Below are positions 22,865 through 34,959 of a stretch of DNA of 64,000 bases, one piece after another. The notes under the pieces are model-generated. The model searched no databases, was not told where the DNA came from, and was given only the letters and a program-made list of their open reading frames with translations. This DNA comes from Trematomus loennbergii (taxonomy: Eukaryota > Chordata > Actinopteri > Perciformes > Nototheniidae). Position numbers and translations under genes: made by a program. The stretch spans positions 330,661 to 394,660 of the forward strand of contig JAAOOA010000604.1 of the NCBI GenBank assembly GCA_012861695.1, read 5' to 3'. How positions within the stretch are numbered: position 1 is the first letter of the stretch; each line of letters starts with the position of its first letter.

Positions 22865-22950
22865 GGTTCTCCTTCTTCTTCTTCTCTTCTCTTCTTCTTC
22901 TTCTTCTTCTTCTTCTCCTTCTTCTTCTTCTTCTTCTTCTTCTTCTTCTA
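22865..22950 (+). repeat. (TTC)n microsatellite
   Basis: A run of CTT/TTC with a few TCTC breaks. It encodes poly-Ser or poly-Glu in artefact frames. Confidence 0.95.
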
Positions 22951-23074
22951 CGAGGACACGAGCACTTTCTATGAAGCTCACACCTGTTGTAATATTCATC
23001 TTCACCTTTAACCCTTTTATTAGTCTAGTTGCAGCTCATAGTGAACCCAGAAATGTTCAGTACCCCAAAGTGTT

Positions 23075-23700
23075 ATGATAGAAATCCCCAGAACATAGAA
23101 ACTGCGGATGATAACCTGCATACGTTGGGCAATGTGCACAATTAGCATAAGTTGCGTTAATTACCGTTATGGCTTGGCTGATTTGGACCATTTTGGAGGA
23201 TATTGAGGATCTTGAATGTCAGTTTTAACCAGAAAGTGACAATATTAGTACTCTCTGTGGGCTGATTTTGATGAATTTTGGGTTGATTTGGAGGTTTTAG
23301 GGACTCCGGATCATTTGGATTGGACAGATTGCTTATTTATATGAAGAAAAGTTGTCAACAGTAGAGGTAATGATGTTCATCTTGTGCTCGCTTCAGTATA
23401 TCCAATGGTTGCAACACTACTCATGGTAGTCGAATAAGTCCACAGAGAGTTCACAGATGGCCACTTTCTGGTTAAAACTGACATTTGTTGTTTGCAGAAA
23501 TGGATACAACATCCTCAATAACATCCAAAACCTCTCAAAAATTGTCCAAATTGCAAGCCATATTTTAACTATTTAGGACTATGACGCCATTAGGGTTAGG
23601 GTTAGTTAACGCAACTTGTGCTAATTGTTCAAATTGCCCAACATATGCAGGTTAGCATCCGGCAGTTGCTATGTTCTGTGGACCCTACTGTACATTTTAA
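23075..23700. mobile_element. long-armed inverted-repeat element
   Basis: The left arm (about 23075-23245, with GATAACCTGCATACGTTGGG and CAGTTTTAACCAGAAAGTG) and right arm (about 23455-23690, with CACTTTCTGGTTAAAACTGA and CCCAACATATGCAGGTTAGC) are inverted copies with mismatches. The middle has no coding capacity. Three TTAGGG units lie in the right arm. Confidence 0.75.
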
Positions 23701-23968
23701 CATCAAACTTCAGGGTCTCAACATCTCCAGATGCACAAAGCTGGCACTATAAACCTTCATCATGCTTTAACTTCAGATCCACATGAAGCTGATCGTCGAG
23801 GACTTGTTGATATTTCCCGCGTGAGCTTCTTAAAAAGTGCGGCGGCCTCTCTCTGAGTCTCGCTGGGTCACCAGTCTGAAAGTCTCTCTAAGTGCTGGAG
23901 TTCCAGGTCTGTGGCGAGCGCTTTTCACGCCGTCTTTTCTGCAGAAACACAAACTCTACGACCCGGTT

Positions 23969-25083
23969 TTAAGAGGACGAGGTGACGTTCCCAGAGGTCG
24001 TCGTGCCCCTCGGCGAGTATTCGGCCTCGTCCTTGTTGGGGTGGGAGGAGTTATCCGACTTGCTGCGGCTGAACTCCACCCCCATGATCGGCCCCGTGAA
24101 CTTGGACTTGGGTCTGAGGCAGGCGGTGCAGCAGAGCAGCGTTTTGAGGAAGGCGCGGCGCATCTCGTTGCTGGTGAGCGTGTAGATGAGGGGGTTCATG
24201 GCGGAGTTTAGGACGGCGAGAGCCAGAAACCACTCGGCTTTGTAGAGGATTGGACAGCTGAGCGTCTCACAGGCGGCGTCGAGAAGCAACAGGATGAAGA
24301 GCGGAGCCCAGCAGGCGATGAAGCAACTCAACACGATGATGACGGTCTTCAACAAAGCCATCGACTTCTCGGAGCTTTGATGTTGGCGCCAGAGTTCCCG
24401 CGGCCGTTGGACACCTTGCGGAAGACGAGTTTGCGACTACGCGTTCGCACCAAAGCGTAGATTCGGGCGTACAGAACCACGATGGCCAGGAGGAGGATGC
24501 TGAAGACGGTGGTGCAGAACAGGATGTAGGTCTTGTGGTAGAGCGGCAGAACGGTGGAGCATCGAGTCATGCTTTGGATGCAGTTCCAACCCATCAGAGG
24601 AAGACCGCCAAGAACCGCCGCGATCATCCACACCGTGCTGATCAGCAGGAAGACGCGGCACGTGTTCCCGTTGTTGTGCAGCTTCATCTTCAGCATGGTG
24701 AGGTGGCGTTCGATGGCGATGGCCAAAAGGCTGAAAACAGACGCTGCCAACGCCACGAACATGCTTCCCTCCCGGCAAAACCACTGCGTTGGCGTCAATT
24801 TGTACGTGTTGGCGCCGGAAAGCAAGATGTTGGCGGTGTAAACGACGCCGGCAAGCAGGTCGGATAACGCCAGGTTCCCAATGAAGTAGTACATGGGCTT
24901 GTGGAACTTCTTGGTCCTCCAGATGGTGGTGAGCACCAGGATGTTCTCCAGGATGATGAAGCAGCACACGATGATGAAGACCACGGAGTCCGCCTTCAGG
25001 CCCGAGTCCTGCTGAGGTTTGCGGTATTTCCCGGTGAAGTTGTAGTGTTTGGCGATCAGGTCGGAGTAGCTTTCCTCAGCCAT
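23969..25083 (-). CDS. s1pr1: sphingosine-1-phosphate receptor 1
   Basis: Seven-helix G-protein-coupled receptor for sphingosine-1-phosphate in the plasma membrane; in vertebrates it acts in vascular and immune cells. The single coding exon starts at ATG 25083; an in-frame GTG nine codons upstream is not a likely start. Visible are the N-glycosylation motif NFTG, TM1 [14 protein letters not shown]2 [10 protein letters not shown], the ligand-binding [12 protein letters not shown] in place of DRY, TM6 [11 protein letters not shown]7 NPLIY and the tail [13 protein letters not shown]. Length (about 370 codons) fits the family. One base is missing in an A run at about 24376-24379 (after GANIK), shifting the frame before the [10 protein letters not shown] segment; this is probably a consensus error. 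An acceptor TTTTCAG at 25161-25159 suggests a 5' UTR intron. Next to dph5 and slc30a7, as in human 1p21. Confidence 0.95.
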
Positions 25084-25189
25084 GGCCCTGTAGAGCAGTG
25101 GGGGGTCCACCAGGGGCGCCGAGTCCTCACACTTCAGCCTTCATGTCAGCAGGTCATCCTGAAAACTAGAGAATGAACCACATCAACTT

Positions 25190-25340
25190 AGGTCTCAAAA
25201 ATCTGCACTGGCTTCCTATTACACAAAGGATACACTTCAAAATCCTACTTTCAAGTACAGAGCACTTACTGGATTGGGAATACATGTCAGAGATGATATG
25301 GACAGTCTGGCACTAATGTACATTTCCCAAAGATATTGAA
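25190..25340 (+). mobile_element. LINE 3'-end fragment
   Basis: The + strand reads LHWLPITQRIHFKIL, a motif typical of the end of CR1/L2-like reverse transcriptases. It is short and decayed, just upstream of the s1pr1 coding exon in its presumed 5' UTR intron. Confidence 0.7.
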
Positions 25341-25534
25341 GTGACTGTTATTTTGTATATATATTGATTGTTGTGCTTTTATTTACGTCTTAATGTGTGC
25401 ATATGTATAAATGTGTCTGATGATACACATATTTTACATTTGTATTCAGGGTTGTGGGAAACGGTATTTCGATGTCTCTGTCATGCACACAAACTGAAAG
25501 ATGGACAATGAAGTTGACTTTGACTTGACTTCAC

Positions 25535-25815
25535 TGTGAGAGCCAGAGAGCTCTCTTCTCATCGGGAGGTTGACTCGTTATCCCCAGAGTCAGAACATTC
25601 GCTGAGGCAGCTTTTAGCTTTATTTAACCACAAGCCTGGAACAAACTGCCTGAGATTCTGAGGTCCTTCAAAACCCTGGGTTCTTTTAAATCAAGGTTTC
25701 TTTGTAATGCAGCCCTGAGATCCTTAGCCGTGCATTATCATTGCACTTTTAGCTGCAGCCAGTATTTATCGCTTTTATGAATTGTCTTTTTTAAACTAAC
25801 CTTGAACCTTGAAGA
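25535..25815 (+). mobile_element. second LINE 3'-end fragment
   Basis: The + strand reads WNKLPEILRSFKTLGSFKSR with breaks around it, again the end of a LINE reverse transcriptase. The remainder to 27390 shows no gene; a fish repeat motif (AAGATTCAAAGGTTTTATTG) lies at about 25992. Confidence 0.65.
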
Positions 25816-27395
25816 AGAGTCCGGGGGCTGAGGGGGGGCATCGTCCTGCAGGGGGGGGGGGGGGACAACAGGAACATTTGAATACAAGTTATTGAACAAA
25901 CAAGGTGACAAAACAGACCTTTAACCTGTGAACTGATCAGTCAACACTTCCTCCAGGTTTAAGTTCCATCTCAAGTCAGTCTGTTAGAGATTCAAGATTC
26001 AAAGGTTTTATTGTCATCTGCACAAAGCTGTAGAAATGGCAATGAACATCTTCTGAGCTCCAATAAAGTGTATTTATAAGCTCGTTAGTGGAGACAACAT
26101 CCTAAGGAACAACTTCTTAAACACACTCAGAGTCCCTTAACCATAGGATTTACACTTTGACTGAATGTACTTTAAATATCCCTTTGAGTCACTTAAGAGT
26201 TAATAAAACAGACTTTTACGCTTGAAAAACCAGCGGAAAGTCTATAAAGTGCCTCCTATCAGCTCGTTAAAGGACACGCTCAAAGCTCTTGTTATACAAA
26301 CGGAGGGTAAATCTGTATGTGATTTACTTGTGAAGCAGCCGAACAAGTTAAAGTCACTTTAAGCGGACAGACTGCGGAACATTTTCACACAGAGTTAATA
26401 AAAACAAAAAAAAAACTGTTTTTTATCACGAAAAATGTCCCTTAAATTAAATATGTAGATTGTATACTTTTAGCTTTGTTTTATATAGAGAGAGACATAT
26501 AACTTAGAGTCAATAAGGAGTTAATCAATTATATTGCAATGACTGAGAGTCTTTGCACGAGGCTCATTAAAAACAACTTTAAGCACTAAAATCACGTTTT
26601 TTAATCCACAAATTGTCCCTTAAATCTATAGATCGTACACTTTTACGTACATTTCAGTTACTTAAAGAAAGCAAAGTGCTGAAATGAATCCATTGGCAGG
26701 TAATAAAACCTCCATTCATGATTCTCAAACAACTTTTTAACCAAGTAAATGTCCCTTAAAACTTCTCTTAAAGCCACTTAAGGGTTAATAATGAAACGGA
26801 CTATATTTATGTTAAAAACCTTTAAAGCTTTCTGATCAATAATAAGCTTTTTAAATAACAAACAAACATTCTTAAAAACACATTTAAACATGTTACTTTA
26901 TAGTGTCTTTCCTTAAGTTTAAGGTCCCTTTAAGGGCTGCCGAAATATAATACATGGATAAAAGAATATAAAAATAACGACCTCGAGCACATTACATCTC
27001 CTCCAACATGAATTGTTTACACGTGTTTAAATGGTTATTCTATATGATCCGTATTAATACATCGATCATTGATTGGTTCTAATTAACGATTAAATGTTGT
27101 TCAATAAGGTTTGTTACGGCATAAATGAATAAAAGACGTCCCTTCATCAGTTCATATTATCACTACTTAACTCGTGTTTGTTTATAATCGTTTTAAAATC
27201 CGTGTTATTTATTTATTTTCCGTTAAAACCGGATTTCTTTCATCAAACCAAAGAAACGGCTCCTCGAGTCTCAGCAACTTCTAAATAAACTTTATTTAAA
27301 CATTTAAAGCAACACGAACGTTTGTATCGAAGCTCTTTGTAAACTTTAGCGGAAATAAAAACAGACTTGAATTCAAATGAAAGAGAGATTTTTAC

Positions 27396-27448
27396 CTTCA
27401 GTGAGAGTCCGGAGGAAAAGAGTCCGACAGAGAGAGCAGCCTGAGAGA
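27396..27448 (-). other. candidate s1pr1 non-coding first exon (donor side)
   Basis: The - strand has CACTGAAG|GTAAAAAT, a good donor placing an exon end at 27396. This would pair with the acceptor at 25159 in front of the s1pr1 coding exon. The exon start is unknown and may run into the CA tract. The call is inferred from splice signals only. Confidence 0.3.
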
Positions 27449-27449
27449 G

Positions 27450-27542
<93 letters not shown>

Positions 27543-27555
27543 CACACACACACAC

Positions 27556-27637
<82 letters not shown>
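27449..27637 (+). repeat. (CA)n microsatellite
   Basis: About 190 bp of CA with three short interruptions near 27540-27560. Long His/Thr and Cys/Val frames are artefacts. Confidence 0.97.
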
Positions 27638-28419
27638 ACACTCTCTCTCTGAGGATGAGGAGGATGAAGATGCTCCTCCTGTTCTCCTCTTTGTATGTTG
27701 TGGTCCTTGTATTCTCAGTGGAAACTAAGCAGGTCAAAAATAACAATAATACAAAATGAAAAAATGAAAGTAAACATATGTATAATTTAAAAAAATGAAA
27801 ATAGATGAATAAATAACAATTTTACAGATTCATTCAATTTGACATAAAAAGAAATAATAATAGAAAAACTGTATACAAATAAAAACACAAAATTACAAAA
27901 GTGAATTGCAGAAGAATTAATAAAACAAATAAACATATATTTTATAATCATTTAAAAAGGCTAAAAGGGTAATTTTGTACATTTTGGTTAAATGACAGAA
28001 AAGTTACTATAATAACAGATATTAATACAAATATCACTTCTTTTGTTCCATGGTGGGAACTGACCAGCTGATCCCCCCACCCCCTCTATAACCTCTGACC
28101 CCATTATTAGAGGTCAGCAGGGGGTTATTTCGGGGGGGGGGGATGCAAACAGAAGAAGAGCTGGAGGTTAAACTCTGATGGAGTCATTTCAGCTCATTCA
28201 GAAGTAAACATAGCAACAACAACAACAACAACATACACAACGTAGAAAAAGCTAATTTCTCCATTTTTTTTCTCCATCCTCATTTGATCAATTTAAAAGA
28301 TGGTTTGACATAAAAATATCTCCGTGATTGCATCAGATGTAGCTTTGTTTTTCTGTTTGTTACAGAGACGTTGTGTATTTTCAGAGTGTTTGTTTTTGGG
28401 ACGATTCTCCAAGTTCAAT

Positions 28420-28960
28420 TATGTCGAATAAACACAGCTGTGACAACAAACACATAGAGAACCATATCTGTCCTGCACTGTTGAGATACCATCCATATGC
28501 TAATGTAGCACGATTACATTGAATTAAACGTTAAATGTTGCTCACCTGTCATAACACATATCTGATATTTTGCAGACGGTGTAGCTTTGAGCTTCTGTTT
28601 TCTCAGCTAGCGTACTGCTAATGTAGCACTAGCTAACGTTAAATGTTGCTAACCAACTAATGTCTGTTATTTTGCAGAAAATCTAGCCTTGAGCTTTTGT
28701 TAGAAATGGGTGACATTTCTCAGACTTGGTGTTTCAGAATAATGAGGCGTCCAATAATGTCAGACAACACGGCGACGACGTCAACAACCAAATAAGGATC
28801 CATATCTGTGAGATACCATTCATATGCTAATGTAGCACTAGCTCACGTTTTTAATGTTGCTAACCAACTAATGTCATAAAAAATATCAGTTATTTTGCAG
28901 AAAATCGAGCAGACTAGGTATTTCATAATAAATAAGCTGTCCAGTAATGTCGGACCAACA
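28420..28960 (+). repeat. diverged local tandem duplication
   Basis: Three partial copies of a block with GAGATACCAT, ATATGCTAATGTAGCAC and TATTTTGCAGA lie within about 540 bp. The wider region 27640-29740 has no recognised gene; short frames there match nothing I know. Confidence 0.5.
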
Positions 28961-29744
28961 CGGCGACGACCTCAACAACCAAGTAAAGAACAATATCTGT
29001 GTGGACATAGCATAGCATAGCTTGGATGCTATGAAGATGGTAATGTAGTATATTTCATTCTCTTGCACTATTTTATCTGTTTTATTTGTTTAATATCCTA
29101 TATATATTCATGTTTCTCTGTTGGAGGAGCCTGGGACTTCAGTTTTTCAGATCTACACTGTAGCTAATGTGCACATGATGATCAAGCCTTGAGATTGAGA
29201 TATGTTTACGTTATGTTGCTAACAAAGAGTGCTAACAACAGCTATTTTAGGCATCACTTTTGGCATAGGATTAGTTATGTATGGTGTGGTTAGCGTTGTA
29301 TTGTGTAGTTGCCTTTGTAAACACGGGCACTATGTAGGAGGAAACTCATTGTGTCACCTTGATGAAAATGAAACATGCTACACAATTTTCAGATGTAGAT
29401 TTGCTTCCACCAGATGTTATCAGGTTGATGGGGCACGTAGCATGACGAGCTAACGCTGTGAGTCATTAGCGGTCATTCCTGTAACCGCTCTGACTTCCAG
29501 AAAATAATACCATGTTTTCGCTTCAGGACAGGAAGTGTTTATCACACCTCGGAGCACTGATGATGTTTTTATCTGTACCCACACAGGAGCTCAGAGAGGT
29601 GCATTGTGGGAAGCCCCTCTGTGGGATCTCTGTACTGTGACCTCACTTCCTGTTCAGGCGGCTCCATTGTTTCAGGCCTGCTGGTCAAACTGGAGCAGCT
29701 GGTTAACTGTTGGGAACTAAACTACTGGGAACACTGGAAAACAC

Positions 29745-30715
29745 TGGATTAGAGTGGAAATATACTGGAAATACACTGGGATTATAGTGGGAATATACTG
29801 GAAATACGATGGGATTATAGTGGAAATATACTGGAACTACACTGGGATTATAGTGGGAATATACTGGAAATACCATGGGATTATAGTGGGATATACTGGA
29901 AATACACTGGGATTATAGTGGGAATATACTGGAACTACGATGGGATTATAGTGGAATATACTGGAACTACACTGGGATTATAGTGGGAATACACTGGGAT
30001 TATAGTGGAAATATACTGGAACTACACTGGGATTATAGTGGGAATATACTGGAAATACACTGGGATTATAGTGGAATATACTGGAAATACACTGGGATTA
30101 TAGTGGGAATATACTGGAACTACGATGGGATTATAGTGGAAATATACTGGAACTACACTGGGATTATAGTGGAATACATGGATTATAGTGGAAATATACT
30201 GGAAATACACTGGGATTATAGTGGGAATATACTGGAAATACACTGGGATTATAGTGGGAATATACTGGAACTACGATGGGATTATAGTGGAAATATACTG
30301 GAACTACACTGGGATTATAGCGGAAATACACTGGATTATAGTGGAATATACTGGAACTACACTGGGATTATAGCGGGAATACACTGGATTATAGTGGAAA
30401 TATACTGGAACTACGATGGGATTATAGTGGAAATATACTGGAACTACGATGGGATTATAGTGGGAATATACTGGAACTACGATGGGATTATAGTGGAAAT
30501 ATACTGGAACTACGATGGGATTATAGTGGAAATATACTGGAACTACGATGGATTATAGTGGGAATATACTGGAACTACGATGGGATTAGTGGAAATATAC
30601 TGGAACTACGATGGATTATAGTGAATATACTGGAACTACGATGGGATTATAGTGGAAAATACTGGAACTACGATGGGATTATAGTGGGAATATACTGGAA
30701 CTACGATGGGAATAT
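29745..30715 (+). repeat. minisatellite, 33-bp unit
   Basis: About 29 copies of a unit with GGAAATATACTGGAACTAC followed by GATGGGATTATAGT, with indels. Because 33 is a multiple of three, a 191-codon repetitive frame appears; it is not a gene. Confidence 0.95.
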
Positions 30716-30854
30716 GCAGCGTATCATTTTGGAAATAAGGGGAATATTTATTTTTGCATGTAAAATTAATATATTGGAATTATAATGGGAAGAGACTTAA
30801 TATAATAGGAAATTCACGATATTATGAGAATATATTATATATATTAGATGTAAG

Positions 30855-31045
30855 TGGTAGTGGTGGTCTATGGATAGTGAGGTGGGCTGAAGATCAGAAG
30901 GTTGTGAGTTCAAATCCCGCCGGGAACACCACCACTAGTGTGCCCTTGAGTAAGGCACTTAGTCCTTAGTTACTCCAGGGAGAATGTCCCGTAATTGGTC
31001 ATGTAAATCGGTTTGGATAAAAAGCGTCAGCTAAATTAAATGTAA
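30855..31045 (+). mobile_element. tRNA-derived SINE
   Basis: A B-box-like GTGAGTTCAAATCCC lies in a tRNA-like head, and the tail TTTGGATAAAAAGCGTCAGC is shared by many fish SINEs and LINEs. The body has AAGGCACTTAGTCC. Length is about 190 bp. Family not assigned. Confidence 0.7.
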
Positions 31046-31202
31046 TGGAAATATACTGGAATTATAATAGACATATTTGTAGTGTGAGTCTACAGGGTTT
31101 ACTATAATGGAAACATGGAATATGTTGGATGTATTGGGAACGAACTGAAAATGATGGGAATAAACATAGTTAATTGGAATATATAGAACTAATGGGATTA
31201 TA

Positions 31203-31277
31203 CTGGAACCAGGGGCGGACTGGGACTCTCGACCGGCCCACTTCGTCCGACCGGCCCACTTCAGTCCGCCACTGACT
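31203..31277 (+). repeat. dispersed repeat GGGGCGGACTGGG / GACCGGCCCACTT
   Basis: A short fragment related to 2466-2706 by the GACCGGCCCAC motif. It interrupts the degenerate end of the neighbouring 33-bp array. Confidence 0.5.
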
Positions 31278-31762
31278 GGAACTGTGAGGAATATATTGGA
31301 GTTTTAATGGAATTACACTGGATATGATAGAAATATACTTAATATTATGAGAATAATACAATGAAATATTAGGAATATACTGGATTCAATGGAAACACAC
31401 TGGTTTTTAGATCTCTAACTGGTGTTTTAATGTTGACATAATGGGATATACTGGATTATACTGGGAATTCATTGTTTTTAGAACTCTAACTGCTCTTATG
31501 TGGATACTGTGTAATGAAATACAGTTTTTTTATACCAGTCCACGGTTGGTTTCCAGAGTCTGAAAGTGGAGCTGAGATGAGGAGCCGCTGAAGGGGGGGA
31601 GGTGAAAGGGGTTGTGGGTAACAAAGGCCTCTTTCCTCCGCTGACTGTATTCAGACTCTGCATAGCTGAGCGTCACCATGACCACCGAGGGAACCAAAGG
31701 GGGAAACTCCGAAAACTGAAGACCAGAATCACTACGGACCCTCAAACTCAGAAGATGCCTTA

Positions 31763-33235
31763 TTAAAGAGGCCCTATTATGCTTTTTTGTGGGTTCAGCA
31801 GGAGAGGACTCTTTAAAGTAGAGACACTACATACTGATATACACCTGAACATCAGCAGGAGAGGACTCTTTAAAGTAGAGACATACATACTGATATACAC
31901 CTGGACATCAGCAGGAGAGGACTCTTTAAAGTAGAAGACACTACATACTGATATACACCGGAACATCAGCAGGAGAGGACTCTTTAAAGTAGAGACACTA
32001 CATACTGATATACACCTGAACATCAGCAGGAGAGGACTCTTTAAAGTAGAGACACTACATACTGATATACACCTGAACATCAGCAGGAGAGGACTCTTTA
32101 AAGTAGAGACACTACATACTGATATACACCTGAACATCAGCAGGAGAGGACTCTTTAAAGTAGAGCACTACATACTGATATACACCTGAACATCAGCAGG
32201 AGAGGACTCTTTAAAGTAGAGACACTACATACTGATATACACCTGAACATCAGCAGGAGAGAACTCTTTAAAGTAGAGACACTACATACTGATACACCTG
32301 AACATCAGCAGGAGAGGACTCTTTAAAGTAGAGACACTACATACTGATATACACCTGAACATCAGCAGGAGAGGACTCTTTAAAGTAGAGACACTACATA
32401 CTGATATACACCTGAACATCAGCAGGAGAGGACTCTTTAAAGTAGAGACACTACATACTGATATACACCTGGACATCAGCAGGAGAGGACTCTTTAAAGT
32501 AGAGACACTACATACTGATATACACCTGAACATCAGCAGGAGAGGACTCTTTAAAGTAAAGACACCAATACTGATATACACCTGAACATCAGCAGGAGAG
32601 GACTCTTTAAAGTAGAGACACCACATACTGATATACACCTGAACATCAGCAGGAGAGGACTCTTTAAAGTAGAGACACTACATACTGATATACACCTGAG
32701 CATCAGCAGGAGAGGACTCTTTAAAGTAGAGACACTACATACTGATATACACCTGAACATCAGCAGCAGAGGACTCTTTAAAGTAGAGACACTACATACT
32801 GATATACACCTGAACATCAGCAGGAGAGGACTCTTTAAAGTAGAGACACTACATACTGATATACACCTGAACATCAGCAGGAGAGGACTCTTTAAAGTAG
32901 AGACACCACATACTGATATCACCTGAACATCAGCAGGAGAGGACTCTTTAAAGTAGAGACACTACATACTGATATACACCTGAACATCAGCAGGAGAGGA
33001 CTCTTTAAAGTAGAGACACTACATACTGATATACACCTGAACATCAGCAGGAGAGGACTCTTTAAAGTAGAGACACTACATACTGATATACACCTGAACA
33101 TCAGCAGGAGAGGACTCTTTAAAGTAGAGACACTACATACTGATATACACCTGAACATCAGCAGGAGAGGACTCTTTAAAGTAGAGACACTACATACTGA
33201 TATACACCTGAACATCAGCAGGAGAGGACTCTTTA
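31763..33235 (+). repeat. 57-bp minisatellite in a MITE-like element
   Basis: About 25 copies of a 57-bp unit containing CAGCAGGAGAGGACTCTTTA and CTACATACTGATATACACCT. The array begins next to AAAGAGGCCCTATTATGC, a typical fish MITE end. The same unit, inverted, forms the array at 44860-45355. Frames encoding MFRCISVCSVSTLKSPLLL are artefacts of the 57-bp (19-codon) period. Confidence 0.93.
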
Positions 33236-33559
33236 AAATGAGCTACAATGTTAGCATAGCCTTGGTCCAAACTCCATTCGGGAAACAAGCAATCAAAAGA
33301 CAAACCATGAACTTCTTATAAATGACCGTCTTGATGGAGTTATTTCTGCATCCTTAATATGTTTATTGACATTAAATCATAGCTAAATGTGTTTACATTT
33401 GGTTCATACTACATTAGTAAACCTTATAATTCTGTAAATAATCACTAACGATCCCAGTACTCAGCATTATTCTTCTTCTTCATGTTGGACCCAAACTTTT
33501 CTCTGCAGTGAAACAGTAACTACAGAACATCTGCAGCCTGTAATTATGGTTTGGACTGT

Positions 33560-33575
33560 AAAAGTGTGTGCGTGT

Positions 33576-33606
<31 letters not shown>

Positions 33607-33662
33607 CGTGCGTGCGGCGTGCGTGTGTGTGTGTGTGTGTGTGTGTGCGTGCGTGTGTGTGT
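33560..33662 (+). repeat. GT/GC-rich microsatellite
   Basis: A GT run with GCGT interruptions. A second short GT run lies at 33778-33796. The neighbouring 33240-34190 has no recognised gene. Confidence 0.9.
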
Positions 33663-34194
33663 TTAACAGGAAAGCATTAGCCAGCTTCTTCCTCTCTGAC
33701 TTCCTGTGATTGATTCGTTGTTTCCCCAGCGCTAAGGAATGTGGCGGCCGCCATCGTTTCCCTCAGAGGGGAGGGTATGTGTGTGTGTGTGTGTGCCAGT
33801 GTGTAGTTAATCTGTGTGTTGTGTGTGTATGGAGTTCCAGTGTTCACAACAAACACCACAGAAGAAGATGTCACAGCTGTTCCTTGGATCTTATCCTGTG
33901 TTTCCAAGGTTAGGTTTCATCAGTGAAATGCAGTCAGTCTGAAAGTAAGAGTAGGTCTTTGTGTTTAGTGAAACGTTCCCTCTCGTTTTATTATTACTCA
34001 GCTTCTGATCATTCTTGGTAAATTCCTCAACCACAAATGGAAATGTTCAGCTCTCTGCGGTTTGCTGTTGAACTCGAGCAGAGCCTTAATAGGAACTGAG
34101 AAGAACTAAAAGCTACAGAAACATTTATCATTTGAAAGGAAGTGCATTTTTCTGGTTTGTACAAGTTGGTTTTATTGTTTTTCAGTCAGGGCTT

Positions 34195-34480
34195 TTTTCT
34201 AGAAAGATATAGTATGAGTTCTGTGTCTCTGATCTTGTTTATAAGATATATAAGATGTCTCCTGACGTAAACAACAACGTGACGTAAACAACAACGTGAC
34301 GTAAACAACAACGTGACGTCGTAGCTCCGTAAAAACAAAGCTGTCTCTGCCGTCTGACGCTCTGTTTGATGCTCAGATTGCTGGAGTCATTATACAGTTT
34401 TTGGACGAACAGAAATATTGTTTTCTGATCACTTTCACATTTTAGGGGAAAATCTGCATTTTAGTAAGAAGGCGCACGCT
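34195..34480 (+). mobile_element. dispersed element with a short CGTGACGTAAAC array (compact copy)
   Basis: Matches the flanks of the very large array at 59060-62440: TAGTATGAGTTCTGTGTCTC on the left, and AGCTCCGTAAAAACAAAG and GAACAGAAATATTGTTTTCT on the right. Here only three AACAACAACGTGACGTAA units separate the flanks. Confidence 0.85.
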
Positions 34481-34959
34481 GAGAGTAAGAAGGCACATGG
34501 CGAGAGTAAGAAGCGCTCCTGTTACCCTGTGCAGACTAAACCCTGATAGTTATATGTCTGTTCTATATAAAGACTTAATTGGATAATAATAAAGTGTTCA
34601 TCTTGCATAACAGTAAACTGTGACTGATCACCAGGAAGTTAACGGGAAGTCAAATCAATAGAATATTTAAGTAAAGGAGTCCTGTAATAGCTGCTGCGGG
34701 AAGTACTTAGTGTTTTATCCATCTCAATAAAAGATTGATGAGATACTTAGCAGTTCTTTAGTACACAGTTTAAACTGCCGTCGAGAGAATAGGGGCAAAT
34801 AGGCTGATGCTATGTATGTTAGCCTGTTAGCACAGATGGACAACACCAACTTACTCTGACATTAACAAGATCATTTTTATTTCCTCAAAGGAATTTATAA
34901 AATGAATGAGACACTTAAAATATGCACAAGTTAAATGCGAATGGAGACAGGTAGAGTGG

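Noticed and set aside
29983..30558. Repetitive 191-codon protein
   Set aside because: 33-bp array whose period is a multiple of three.
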